Source of the DNA: Trichinella spiralis | Lineage: Eukaryota; Nematoda; Enoplea; Trichinellida; Trichinellidae | Direction: 5' to 3' | Length of the DNA stretch: 64,000 nucleotides | NCBI GenBank assembly: GCA_000181795.3 | Contig: CM012955.1 | Coordinates: 7,940,687 to 8,004,686 of the forward strand | Shown here: piece after piece, positions 11,833 to 24,202 of the stretch | How positions within the stretch are numbered: position 1 is the stretch's first letter | Layout: each line of letters starts with the position of its first letter | Notes under the pieces: model-generated | Told to the model about the DNA's origin: nothing | Databases searched by the model: none | Seen by the model: the letters and a program-made list of their open reading frames with translations, nothing else | Made by a program: the position numbers and the translations under genes

Positions 11833-13771
11833 TTAAAAACCAACTTTTCCAAGACGTTGATCTGTTTTTGGATTAGCTGTCATTTCTTGAACAACAGTAA
11901 TTAGTTCGTTTATTTGACTTTGCACTAAACGTAATTTCTTCACATACAACATTCGTAAAACTGCAACAACTTCTACCAAAGCTTTATCTATAAAAAGTAA
12001 TAATTCTGCATAAGTTGCAAAACAAGCACGTGCTACTGCCCAAGCAACAGTTCGTTCAAAAGACTTATTCATAATTCATTAACAAATTCCTTAACTTTCC
12101 AACTTAGTAACAGCTTCAACATGTGCTTCACATTATTCAGTAAACATAACAACATTCGCCTGAATTCAAATTATAAACCATCAACATAACATTACATTAC
12201 ATTTACTTCTCACGAAAACAATATAAAAATATGCAACTTACCTTTTATTTCCAGTGCACTTTCAAAATCACTTAAATCAATAGCCTAAAAATAGGAAAAC
12301 AATTTCTAAAAACTGTAAAAACATATTTAAAAAACCTTAAAAGTAATATCAAACATTACTCATTATACTACAATATTTACCAACACTAACCTCTGCAGAG
12401 AGACTTTCTAGCTTTTTTTCATTTGGCGAGATAGAACATTTAGCACTGAGAGCAGAATTAACAGCCTTAAATAGATGTTTGAGATGGAAAATAAATGAAC
12501 GCCATTCCTCAGTTTTACAATATTCATAGCGGACTTCATATCATATTAAATAAAAATAAATTTAATTACTTTCAATGTAGTGACTATATCAGGATGGCTT
12601 GTAACACCCAATAAATTAGCAATGGTCTGAACGAAATCTTCAAACTTCGGCTCATCACCTTAATATTCAACATTACGCAAATAAAACAAGAAATCACAAA
12701 CAACTATTTACATCGAAAGTGCTTCAGTTTATCCACCTCTGTATTTCTACAACGACTTTCACCGTCAGCATATCTCTTCGCTGCAGGTTCGGCTTCAGCT
12801 GAACATACAACAGAATTATCCACACACAAAAATATAATATACACTGCTATATTACTTTACAAAATCTAATTTTGTGTTACAACATAATGTGAGTCATGAT
12901 ATTCATCATTTGTACGTTAAAAACATTTAAATACATACAGATTTGATTCTGATACGCCACATGAACAGCGAATCCTAATAACCATTCGACTACACCATAT
13001 CGAGTTGTTCTCTGACAGTTCGTACAGTGTAAATTATCCAAGTACTAAAAAACAATTTTTGAAAACAATTAATTAAAAATAAAAATACTTATGCTAAGTG
13101 ACCTGAGTTCAAATTAAAAAACTAAAATTCTCATAAAATTATTCTTTAGCGTTATGTGCAAATCAACATAAAAACAATAATTAAAAAGTAAATATTCTGC
13201 ACACTTATAAAATAAAATATTATTAAAGGCTTCTTTATACAAACAATGAACAATTAACTTGTCAATGTAACAATTTAATAGAAACTAGCTAATAATTTGA
13301 CATGAATGATGCAGCTGAAAAGCACCAATAGACTTTCTAAATTCAATTTTTAATATATGAATAATAATTCTAAATAACATGCCAGATTCATTTACTCAGT
13401 TAAATCATGTTTATTACGCTCAGTATACGAAAATTAAACCAACGCCACCTTGAAATACTACAAGTAATACAGCCTTTATTATAAATCAAATTTTGAAGAA
13501 TTAATTTAATTACAAATGTTAATAAAACTACCTGTTGAAACGCCTTGTTCCAAACAGGGCTATTTATATCAGATAACTGTCGACAGTGTCCTTTACCGTA
13601 ATACTGAATTTTTTCGCATTCCAACCACCGAATAAGTGAACGAAACTGGCAATCATCTGAATTAAAATTAAAAAAATATATGCACAAGTTAAATAAAGCT
13701 TAACGTATACCTTCGAGATTTAACGAATGTGCTCCCCTATAATTTAAGGATTCCAATCTCTTCTTAAGCAT
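11833..13771 (-). CDS. RTRAF: RTRAF (C14orf166/CLE/hCLE) RNA transcription, translation and transport factor
   Basis: Homologue of RTRAF (CLE, CGI-99), a subunit of the tRNA-splicing ligase complex with RTCB and DDX1 that also binds RNA polymerase II and shuttles with RNA. Eight exons join in frame to 246 aa (human 244): 13711-13771, 13532-13656, 12939-13044, 12712-12798, 12570-12658, 12391-12465, 12242-12284, 11833-11987. The match runs the full length: MLKKRLESLNYR at the start, FRSLIRWLECEKIQYY, VVEWLLGFAV in the middle, and the hallmark end NPKTDQRLGKVGF (family DPKTDHRLGKVG). The C-terminal half is helical and predicted coiled coil, as in the family. A TTTTTTAG acceptor ends at 13780, leaving only 8 bases before the ATG; this suits spliced-leader addition or a 5' UTR intron. 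Introns are short (53-500 bp). Confidence 0.95.
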
Positions 13772-14594
13772 TCTGATATCTAAAAAATCAGAATATTAGT
13801 CGTAAAACTTATTTATAAAATACATTAAAAACAAAAAACATCCAATGATATCAAATCGTCTTTTTCATTTACATAAGAGTGAACGCACGAAACTGATTTA
13901 TGATAAATTCGTCCAAATTATTCCATCATAATATTTAAGATAACAGCCTCGATCAGAATGCAAATTTGTAATTTAGCGTATAGTTCAATTTTTCAAAGTT
14001 TAATTATACATCAAGTAAACAATTGCAAACCGCACATCTTTCCTAGAAACAGAAAAACCTGCTTGATTACTGTCATAAAATGATTTGCAAGTATTATAAT
14101 TTAATTTTTATCATTTTAAAGCGAATATCTGGTCTCTGAGCTTTGCAACAGCATTTTCATAATGTGCATTAATTAGTGTATTTAAAACACTATTATTAAA
14201 AAATAGTGTTTTTTTGAAGCTGAAAGTTATCAAGTTACTAAACAGATTGTTTCGTTTGTATAAAATGTTTGTTTGTAAAAAGTATGCCGAAAAAAACCAA
14301 AAAATGCTTTATTTTTTTCCTCATTAACAATAAGTATATTAAAATAACTATATCATTATGACAAATAAGACAAAATGCTGAGATACTTTAATAAAATGCT
14401 TCTTCATATATTTCAATAATAATATATGGGGTAAAAAACTGTCCACTGATAAAGAAAATTAGGTGCAATTGAAATAAATAATAAAATAAATCTTCATGAT
14501 GTAAAATTATAATCTTTTTAAATATATTAAAGAAAGCAATTAGTTGAGATAAACAATTAATGATACCACTTAATAAGCTAATGTGTGCTTCCTT
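13772..14594. other. Region upstream of RTRAF
   Basis: AT-rich with no supported coding frame. On the minus strand near 14055 there is a good T-rich acceptor (TTTTTCTGTTTCTAG) followed by no long frame. It could belong to a 5' untranslated exon of RTRAF. Nothing else is seen. Confidence 0.4.
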
Positions 14595-14860
14595 TCACAC
14601 GGGCATGCGCGATTGATTAACCCAAAATTCCGGATGAGGATGCATTTGCGCTTTGGCAGTACCTTGCAGTGTGTTTAATTGACTCATGGCACGAAGAGCA
14701 TTACCATATTTAAATCTAGAAAACTGATAACAAGTACTTGTCAATGCCAACAGGAAATCACACCGTTCTCAATCTATAAACTTTGTTTCAGTTAATGTAA
14801 CTCGCATATTCGATCTATCTACAATTGCATAATTTTTGGCCAACCATTAAATAGATGCAT
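14595..14860 (-). CDS. Candidate small two-exon protein, unknown
   Basis: Exon 14595-14715 has much higher G+C than its surroundings. It stays open for 40 codons after a good acceptor (TTTTCTAG, ending 14716) to TGA at 14597-14595. It reads FKYGNALRAMSQLN, then QMHPHPEFWVNQSRMPV at the end. A short upstream piece, 14823-14860, begins with ATG (MHLFNGWPKIMQ), ends at a GTAGAT donor and joins in phase, giving 52 aa. Alternative acceptors (ending near 14729 or earlier) would change the first residues. I do not recognise the family; there is no clear membrane segment. It points the same way as RTRAF and stands head-to-head with the candidate at 14984. The last exon is more secure than the first. 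Confidence 0.4.
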
Positions 14861-14983
14861 TTGCAAATTTTTGAAGCGCCATCATGTGGCGTCTATGCTG
14901 ACTTAATAAAAATAACTTCTTTGGCAAAGTCTATCTTCACAAAACTAAAGCAAAGCTGTAAAGCACGTTGAGAAAAAGCTAGT

Positions 14984-16398
14984 CATGTTTACACAATTTG
15001 CTAATGCAATGAAACCTAATGCACAGGTAAATAACTAATTTTTCACTTTACAATATAGTTTAAACAAATAAATTATGTTATCTGTCGTTGCCTAATTTTG
15101 CAACTATTATGTATATATATAATTTTCTGATATGCCTGTTCAGCTAATATAATAATTCTAATTAATTTTTATTTATGATTTAAAATATTGCAAATAAAAC
15201 AAAAGCATTATCCTGAAAGAAAGCATAAATAAATTTTTCTACAAAAATGCTTCTTAAGGACTTCATCCAGACATACGATATTCAAAAAAATATAGGAAAA
15301 ATATGTACAAAATGTTCAAAACTATTTATATTTTTAATGCATGAATATTTTTTCTGAAATTAAATTTCATCCATTTGCTGTCTTAATGAACGTTACTCAG
15401 CCTACTATCTATTTTTTTTCAGGAAGTAAAACGCTTTCACATTCCACAACAGAAAAATATTTATTGTCCATTATTTTTATAAATTTATAAATATCTTATG
15501 AAAAACTTTAGTAATGAATGTTTTCCCTTAATAATTAAAAGCCTTTATAAAGTACATTCCGTATGCTACAAAGAAATTGAATTTTGAAAATCTCTTTTTA
15601 AAATTCTTTTACTTTTCTTTCATAAAATTGCAATAAAATCGTAGTGCAAAATTTTTTAAAAATCAATATAAAATGAATTTGGGCAATCTAGTATTAAGTT
15701 TGCTTATTCAATTATGTTTCAGAAAATTAAATTTAAATAAAGTCACTATATTTTTCTGGATAATTTTAAAATGGAACAAGAAAGGAAGAATTTTCAGAAT
15801 ATCATGAATTTACTGACGAAAATTTTCAATAAAATTCAACGTCAATATTCAACTGATATGTAATACATTAATTAAGAAAACTTGTAAAATCAGTCATATT
15901 TGTCATTCAGAATAAATAAATGTGATAATAAACGTACCGTGATAAAGTTCCTCGATATTCTATCAATAAAATTTTCATTTTTTAATATTGCATTATTCCA
16001 ACGGCTCCTTGAAGCAATATATATATATATACAGTATTCATTAACTGAAAACAATACAGTATTTATCATTATTTTATTACTGCTATATTTACGTTTACTA
16101 GTCATGTTAATAAGGTTTTCTGTTGATTCCTATCAATTTCGCTTTCATTGTTTTTTTTAATTTAGAAAAAATAAATTGAATTTGATCATTTCGTAAATAT
16201 TTTTTATAATCCTTCGATAGTAAAATGAGTAAAATTTAAATTCAAGCAGCAGAATACAGATAATCATTTGTAATTTATAAAATTATTATAAATATGGTAA
16301 AATTTTTAATTTTATATTTTTAGACTTCAAAGAAGAATCATGTAAAATTTTCTGATGATTCCAATAAGTCTGCTGGAAAAATTCATGGATCACATACG
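14984..16398 (+). CDS. Candidate small gene, 5' part (two exons), unknown
   Basis: Exon 1 (14984-15025) begins MFTQFANAMKPNAQ two bases after an AG and ends at a GTAAAT donor, phase 0. Exon 2 (16324-16398) follows a TTTTTAG acceptor, reads TSKKNHVKFSDDSNKSAGKI and on to SHT, and ends at a GTAATA donor, also phase 0. Phase, splice signals and composition agree. The KNHVKFSDD stretch looks like a PP1-docking RVxF-type motif, but that is only a resemblance. The last exon is unresolved. In-phase options are 17797-17835 (ends FFLPVE, after GTTAG) and 17331-17432 (ends EEIIFNI, after TTGAAG). The protein would be about 50-75 aa. It is divergent from the minus-strand candidate starting at 14860, with about 120 bp between starts. 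Confidence 0.35.
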
Positions 16399-19108
16399 GT
16401 AATAAATTTTTTGTATTTCAAGTAAACGCGCAGAATAACTGTATTGAATAATCAAAGGAATAAAACAGGAATTGTCACAACAAACACACATACACACAGA
16501 ACTCTGACTAACTTTACCCCAAATCTGGCATGTCTAATACATAATCCAGTCTAACTAGTTTTTTTGTAATTTGTTTTTTCACTAAATTTTCTCCAGGTAC
16601 ATAACAAAAATATAATTTACTAATTTCGTAAAAAAGACTTCAATAATTTTTTGAATAAAACAAAAAAAAGTTACGGTTAATAATAGTTCATTGCTATTTC
16701 TTTATGCATTTATTAACATGTTTCTATTAGCCCTCTGAACTTCATTGTCAACCAAACAATCTATATTCTTAGTACAGTAATAATTTTACTATTATTTGTA
16801 CCTTTCACTCCATTAATACGTCTAATATAAAGAATAGATAATGTATATAATAACTTTCATTTGAATATACTAGCCATAGTTAGCAGTTGCATTGATTTGA
16901 CTGCGGCCAGATTGCATTAATCAATCGATGTGTTTCATCATAGCGATATTAAAATAATCCATATTTTGAACATATTTTTTATTCAAAAATGAAAAGTAAA
17001 AACGTTATGACAAGTCCATATTTGTTCAGTTCAACATGACACCTTTAGAAAAATTTGTTGATTTAAAACAACAGAAATGCTGCTCTTGTATAAATAAAAT
17101 GCATTCCCAGTATTTAAATTAAATTAAAAAATTAACACTGTATACATCTGAAACAATCGTTTTAGCAGTTGAAAACATGGCAACAAGATGTTTAAAATTA
17201 CATTTAAAATTCTATAAATTCATCAGAAATACAAAACTAAAAGAATGTTTTGTTCAATAACAAACTGAAATGTCCAAGTTTTAGTCAAAAGGATTCATTT
17301 ATACTTCACTTTTTGATTAGTTTTTTGAAGCATTTACGAATTTTGACTTTGATAACGGGGGGAGATGAATTTAAAGAGAAAATAAATCAAATGAAAATTA
17401 CAATTAACGAAGAAATAATATTCAACATTTGAAAAGTATTATTCCAAGTTGGAAAGTTTTTATTCAAAGCTTATATTTGATAGTTTGAATAGTGTTTTTA
17501 TAAATAAAAAAATGGAACGATTTTTTTGGCAGCAATATATTAACACTTGGGCTCTTGTGTAATACGTTTTGCTCGAGTAGAGTTTTGAAAATTAAGTTTC
17601 ATGTCAACCATTTGTTATATATACTATGCAATACTGACATTGAAGACCACAGTTTGAATGATTTAAAATTTAAACTAAACTTGTATTTTTACAATGTCGA
17701 ATTTATTTTCGTTGTATAATATTACTGGCTTAAAGTATGCAAAATGTTGAAATCATAAGAGCAAAGTCGAATTTACGCTGTTCACATGAACGTTAGAATG
17801 ATAATTTATCTGCTTTCTTTCTGCCTGTGGAATAACCGCCCACCGCCAGTAAAAGCAGTTGACCAGCCAGTTAGGCAAAACGATGTTTAGGCTGGCAGTG
17901 AACAATCAGCTCATAATTAATGCATCTTTCGCCATCGCTAACTGTTAAGTCCGTGCTGTGAAGTCTACTCGGCTAGATGCTGCATAATCCCTAAGGCTGT
18001 CAAAGTCGAATAAGTCAACAACAACATTCCCTCGTTCCTAGAAGCTGCCTGAAATGGTAGAAAATTGCTCGATTTACAATGCATTCATAACTCCACATGA
18101 CGATTCTAGCTTTACTTTCTTTTAATATTATTTGCAGACAAAAATTTTTGACTCAAATTTATTTTATAAAGGCATTACATTTATCCAATAACAATAATTT
18201 GCAATATCGCATTAGCACTAACTTATCGTTTATCTGCTTTGGTGTCACTAATGAGCAAGCGTTTCATTATAATATGAAATTAATAATAAGATGAATATTC
18301 TTCTTTTGAGTATTCTTATTCAACAGTCAATGATTCATAATTTACCATTCAATGACAATGTTCCTAATAAGTTTTACTCTTGGTCGACAAAACTTTCCAT
18401 AAATTGTTATCATATGTTTAAATCGATTTCAAATTTTAAACTACCATCAGGTGTATCAAAAATTCAAAATTCCATATACACATAGATTCATAAAAATGAC
18501 GCAAAGAAGAATGGAAAAAAATAGTTTCAAATTCCAGTGTCACAACTTACAAATTATACCGGACAAATATCAGAACAAAAACTGCATTACTATTATATAT
18601 TAGTTTTGATTTTAGAGCAACATTTTCAACATATGTAAGTAAAAATTTTTTGTATAAATAATAAAGCTGCTTACATCAACTCTGTCTTATCACACTGCTA
18701 ACCAATGGTACTGGTGCGATTGGCTGCTTCAGCTAAACTGCGAACAGCCAATAAGTTGTAACAGCATTGATTTTCTTATCTTGGAAATTATAGGCTGTGA
18801 ATTTAATTTTAGGTATACTATTTGACTTTAAATAGAATAATGAATTATCGTTTCCATTATGAGCTGTTTAAGATAAATAAACTTTTTTTATCACTATCAT
18901 AGCTCACTAACTACATATAATGCACTAATAGATTAGAAAATATATATTAATATGAACCCAAATAAATATAAGCACACATTTTGAATGGGTATTATAATAT
19001 ATATTCATATAAAACACGGTAGCTAGTGGGTTTTATAGCTTTATTAGATTTTATTGTTCCAAATTATACAATTACAACTGGATACCTTTGTAGATACATT
19101 CAGTCGAA
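16399..19108. other. Region between small candidate gene and Shaw
   Basis: AT-rich, with two GC-richer patches. The patch at about 17820-18060 may contain the end of the small candidate gene or regulatory DNA. The patch at about 18680-18770 contains two CCAAT-like words and may be promoter-proximal for Shaw. No complete gene is seen. Confidence 0.4.
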
Positions 19109-19621
19109 ATGGACGCAGATAACCGCGTTATTCTCAATGTCGGCGGTGTGCGGCATGAAACTCATAAGCATGTTTTAAAGAAAATTCCCGCTACAAGACT
19201 TTCAAAGCTTACTGAAAATTTAGCCAACTACGATCCAGTGCTCAAAGAGTATTTTTTTGATCGCCATCCAGATGTATTTGCTCAAATATTGAACTACTAT
19301 AGAACAGGTATGAGCACACCAAAGTTAAAATGCTGTTTTTTTAAGCAATTACAAGTTTCTACAATTTTAAAAATATTTATTTCAATGTCAAATTACTCAA
19401 AAAATTAATTGCAACATTCATTTTAAAGAATGTTTGTGAACATTTTTTTTCATGATGAGGGTATTTTCCGGGTTTTGTCACCACAAAGTTACAAATATCA
19501 AAGCAAAAATTGTAGGAAGCCTCAAAATTTTTAATTTCTAAAATTTATTCGGCAATTATTATTATGGCTTTTGTCATGCTTCACATTTTAATATCAAACA
19601 TTTTACAGCTGTAATACATTA

Positions 19622-19654
<33 letters not shown>

Positions 19655-22600
19655 TATTAGGAAATTAACATGTTAAAGCTAACTGAAATCATTTTACATT
19701 ACTTTTATCGTAAAATTTGAATAGAATACGAAATGTTACTCTAAGTAATACTATTTTTCATTTTATACCAGAAATTATTATCTTATTCAGAGAACTAAAG
19801 AGCTGTCATAATAAAAAAAGCAAAAAGGCGTTGGCATCATGCAAATGCAGATTATTGCAAAATATCATAAAAGCTTACCAAAATGCTATAAATTACAAAG
19901 TATTCAATAACCTACCAAGTGAAAACAGTTTTGATGCTTTTATTTATTATTACGCAATGGTGACAGTAGTTGGCTCAAAAACTGCTCCTTTAAAATTTCA
20001 AAAACAGAAACAAAATTCCAAATACAACGCTAAAAGTTTAATAATAAATAAATAGCGTAATAACAATAAATTCAAATAACCATTATGTATAAAATTCATG
20101 AAAAGATTTTAAAAGGTACCATGAATAGCATTCAATTTTTGAAAAATTTTGTATTTCAGTTTCAGCTCAAATTTAATTTTTCAATGCCACTAATATTTAC
20201 ATGAAAGTTATTGCTTTTCAAATTTGCTTAATATGCGATTTGTTAGCAGGAGTATCACGTAAAAATAGCTGCATTTCTTCATTCCTCACAGTCATTCAGA
20301 AACTGCTGTACTTATTTCCGCTTCATTGTACTTATGACCATCATTTTCATGCATTAAATATGCAAAAGCTGACCAATTATGCTCAGTGAAGTTTGCAAGG
20401 ATACACGTCTGTATAGCTAGTTAGTAATATCTATATATCAAAGACAAGTAACTCCAAGTTGCATATTGAATAATTTTTCAACGCAACATCATTTGTTAAA
20501 ATAAATTAACTGTGAGCTATTTTATGCAAGTTGTTTGAAAATCCGCTTCTTCTAATTCACGCAATAGAGCAGCATTGCAAAATGAATAAAATAAAATATT
20601 CAAGTGAAGAATAGAATAAGTGCTAGCGTTTATGCTCTTTCAGCCGTATTAATATATAGGACGGACTTCCTGTTACAGCATCATGTTTTATGCAGTCATT
20701 GATTAAGCTTCAATTGATTTTAGAATATTTTGCATTTCAACATAAATTTGCATTTTCTCCATAATAATTAAGTTAAACAATATTGATTACTTTACATCAT
20801 TCAATATTTAGAATAACCGGCTTATTTATGGCTAACGTTTTCTAAACTTTTTATCAATTGCAACATAAAACAAAATAAATACTATAGAATAATCAGTTCA
20901 AGTCAAGCTTGTACTGTCGTATGCTAACATTTTGTTCCAGGAAAACTTCATTATCCAACAAATGTTTGTGGGCCCCTTTTTGAAGAAGAGCTTGAATTTT
21001 GGGGTTTAGATTCAAATCAAGTTGAACCATGTTGCTGGATGACTTACACTCAGCACAGGTAGGTTCTTTCGAATTCCTTAAATCATTAGATAATTTTAAA
21101 AGGAGTTATTAAAAACTGTCTTCATTAATTGATAGAATACTAAGTTAATTTTATTTATTTATTTGTTTATTTATATGCAGTTTTGTTTAATTTAAAAATT
21201 ATAATTTTCATCACCTATAATAATATGAAACAGATAAATTATATTAAATTTTCAATTGAACTACTGTACTTTCAGTTTTATGTAAAATTCTGTATGAAAT
21301 GTGAACACTTTATGTTTTATCAACAACTAAATTGAAGGTAAATAATGCTGATCTGCGCTTAAAATATAACTTTTTAAGTGATATGAAAGATTTTAATATT
21401 TGCTTCAATTTATTATTGCTTTTCACTCGAAATACTTTTTTCTGCAATAATGAAATATTTCTATTTGAGAAATACTCAAGAAACGCTAGCTGTCATTGAG
21501 CAGTTAGAAAATAGAACGTACACCGACGAAGAGCTTGCAGTAATGTTTGGATGGGAAGATGATTATCTTGCTGATAATCTCAACTGGTGGCAACATTTAA
21601 AACCAAAAATATGGTCATTATTTGACCAACCATGGTCTTCGTCTGCAGCTCGAGTAAGTAGACACTATGCAGGGAGCAATTTTGATTAATTTTTTACCAA
21701 ATTCAGATAACTTTTTACTCTATTTATTGATCAGTTGTTGAAATTTCTCATTTAAGTCCTTAATCAATTTTTTAGAATGCAAGACCAAAAGAAACTGTTT
21801 TTGACTTTGATGAAAAGCATCTAAGCCTTATTTGTTATAAATAATTTGTTTTCTTTTCGGATTTTAAATGGATTTAGATTGGAATATTAAACAAGAGAAA
21901 ACGTTATGTTTTATTAAAATAGATTGAAATGAACCGCACTGCAAAAGCATGTCTGGTTAAAATGAATACAGCAATCAAATAAAGCATTGCAATAAATATG
22001 CAACCAGAAATTTAGTCAGATATTTTGCTCAAGTGCTCAAGCACCCAAATGACTGTATGCCCAAACTCAATGTATTTTCAAGAAATTTCGTAAGGAAATA
22101 AATGTCTTTAATAGATTTATTACTTGTTCATAGATTTTGAAAATGCTATTTAATTTTTTTAACTAACTCAATATTTAGCCTTTTTGATTTTACAATAGGG
22201 GGCTTTTAGATAAACTATTGCAATCTTAAAATGGAATCATGTTTTACGCTATAACAATAGTAAAGTATTTGTCTTAAAGTGGAAATTACTATTTAATTGT
22301 TCTATTTGAATGACCATAAGGATAATAAAAAAAATCTACAATCGCCTGATTAATTTTATATATTTCATGGCAAATTTATAAAATATTTTCTCTGTATAAC
22401 ACTTATTTTGTAAATACAAATGTAAGTGCGTGTGCAAAAACATGCCATTTTTTAATTTAAAGCTACATGTTTCAGGTAATTTCTCTGGTGGCTATATTTT
22501 TCATCTGCTTATCAACATTGGTATTTTGCTTGAAAGCACAGCCCTCATTTCTAATACCAAACTTGGAAAATACGACCCGTTATATGACTCCATGGAATTC

Positions 22601-23351
22601 TACTATCTGGCTTCAGCAAAACTATGTAGGGTTAGATCAAGTACGCACTACTACTGATGATGTTTTGCTTTTCGTCGACTTAGTGTGCAACATCTGGTTT
22701 GCTTTTGAAATCAGCGTGCGCTTTTTGTTTTGCCCAAGCAAACTGAACTTTTTCAAAGATGCTTTAAATCTCATTGACTTTGTTGCAACTGTTAGCTTTT
22801 TTGTCGAGATGGCAGTGCGTTTTCTTAGCAGTCATGGGGAAAATTATGACACAGTGCAGTTTTTTGGAATTATTCGAATTATGCGGCTGTTTCGGTTAGC
22901 TAAGCATTCGTCAGGGTTAAAAATTCTGATGCAGACGTTTAAAGCAAGTGCACATGAGCTAATTTTATTGGTTTTTGTGGTTGTCCTTGGCATTGTTCTT
23001 TACGGGTCACTAATTTTTTACGCTGAACGAATGGAAAGCAATCCTGACAACGATTTCGACAGTATACCACTCGGACTTTGGTGGGCAATTGTCACAATGT
23101 GCACAATTGGCTATGGTGATATGGTACCCAAAACTAGCGTCGGCATGATCATTGGTTGTCTCTGCGCTTTAACTGGAGTACTTACACTTGCCTTGCCTAT
23201 GCCAGTAATTGTTAGCAATTTTGAAATGTTTTATTCTCATGCACAAGCACGTGCAAAGCTGCCTAAAAAACGCCGTCGTGTTTTACCACCAGAAGAAACC
23301 AAAATGATGTTTAAACATCGTCCACCAAAAGCAGTTCCTCACAATGATTAA
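19109..23351 (+). CDS. Shaw: Shaw-type (Kv3) voltage-gated potassium channel
   Basis: Homologue of Drosophila Shaw and C. elegans egl-36, a tetrameric K+ channel of nerve and muscle membrane. Four exons join in frame to 458 aa: 19109-19307, 20941-21058, 21470-21653, 22476-23351. The T1 domain (about 8-105) has the Shaw-class zinc motif H70-x5-C76-x20-C97C98. S1 starts at about 168; the S1-S2 loop has N-glycosylation sites (NTT, NST). S4 is [19 protein letters not shown], with the low charge typical of Shaw. S5, the pore helix and S6 follow. The filter reads TMCTIGYGD (Cys376 where most Kv channels have Thr) and S6 has PMP (Met409) in place of PVP. The C-terminus is short ([12 protein letters not shown] then about 20 residues) and resembles Shaw only up to there. 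An AG lies 5 bases before the ATG. Intron 1 (1.6 kb) has a GT repeat. Confidence 0.96.
19308..20940 (+). other. Shaw intron 1
   Basis: A 1.6 kb AT-rich intron in the T1 domain. It contains a GT dinucleotide repeat at 19623-19653 and an open stretch at 19717-20055 that looks like A-rich chance sequence. No other feature is seen. Confidence 0.8.
19623..19653. repeat. (GT)n microsatellite
   Basis: About 15 uninterrupted GT units in Shaw intron 1. Confidence 0.95.
21654..22475 (+). other. Shaw intron 3
   Basis: An 822 bp AT-rich intron between the T1-S1 linker and S1. The acceptor is ATGTTTCAG. Nothing else is seen. Confidence 0.8.
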
Positions 23352-23779
23352 ATGTTTGTTGATTTTACATTTAATAGTTTATAATGGATTTCTTTGATTA
23401 GATAGCTGAGATTCATTTTTTTAAACATAGAAAGCAAACGAAATTGTGTCTGATCTTAAAGTCTGAATTTATTTGTTACTTTGCTCATTCAGCTTACTGG
23501 ATACTATTACGTTTAGTGAAAGCCATTTTCGAAACTTGAATGTTATTGAAATTGTGCAAAAGAATTCTTTTAATTACGTATGTGTGCACACAGCCTATGT
23601 GCGGACTTAGCCTGCAACATATGCACTATTTCTAAATTTACCTTATAAACTAGGCTATTAAAATAGCAATGTGATGAATTACTCACTTTATGCAAACCTC
23701 GTACACGTTAAAGCGTTAAAGCCCCCAGGACAATCAAAAGGAATAGACCACATGCTTAGTTTCCAATTGTTTTATTTAC

Positions 23780-23785
23780 AATAAA
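23780..23785 (+). terminator. Putative Shaw poly(A) signal AATAAA
   Basis: First plus-strand AATAAA after the Shaw stop, about 430 bp downstream. The sequence between looks like 3' untranslated DNA. Confidence 0.4.
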
Positions 23786-24202
23786 ATATTAATATGCTAA
23801 TTTGTCATTCGGTGCAATTGTGCATCTTGCAGCAGCTCATCTTAAAGACAGCTTCTTCAAGTAATTTTTAAATTTAATTTTCAACAAAACTGAAAATCAT
23901 TTGATCGTTGGCCACAAAACAGTGAACATACTTTTACTTCCTACGTAAGCAATCATGTATTATAACAAAGGAATTTCAAAATAAAAAAAAACAATCTAAA
24001 ACTAAAGAAATTAACAAATGACTGTAATAAACAGTATAAACATATAAACATTGTAAATGTGTAATAAAGATGGAAAAATTTTTTCAGACCAATGTATTTA
24101 TTTATCAACGCTAACAACGTTCAAACAGTTAAACGGTTAAATGCAGAATTCAAAAAATCTGTTTGGTAAAAGTTTTGCTGACTGTTTATATAAAATAAAA
24201 TT

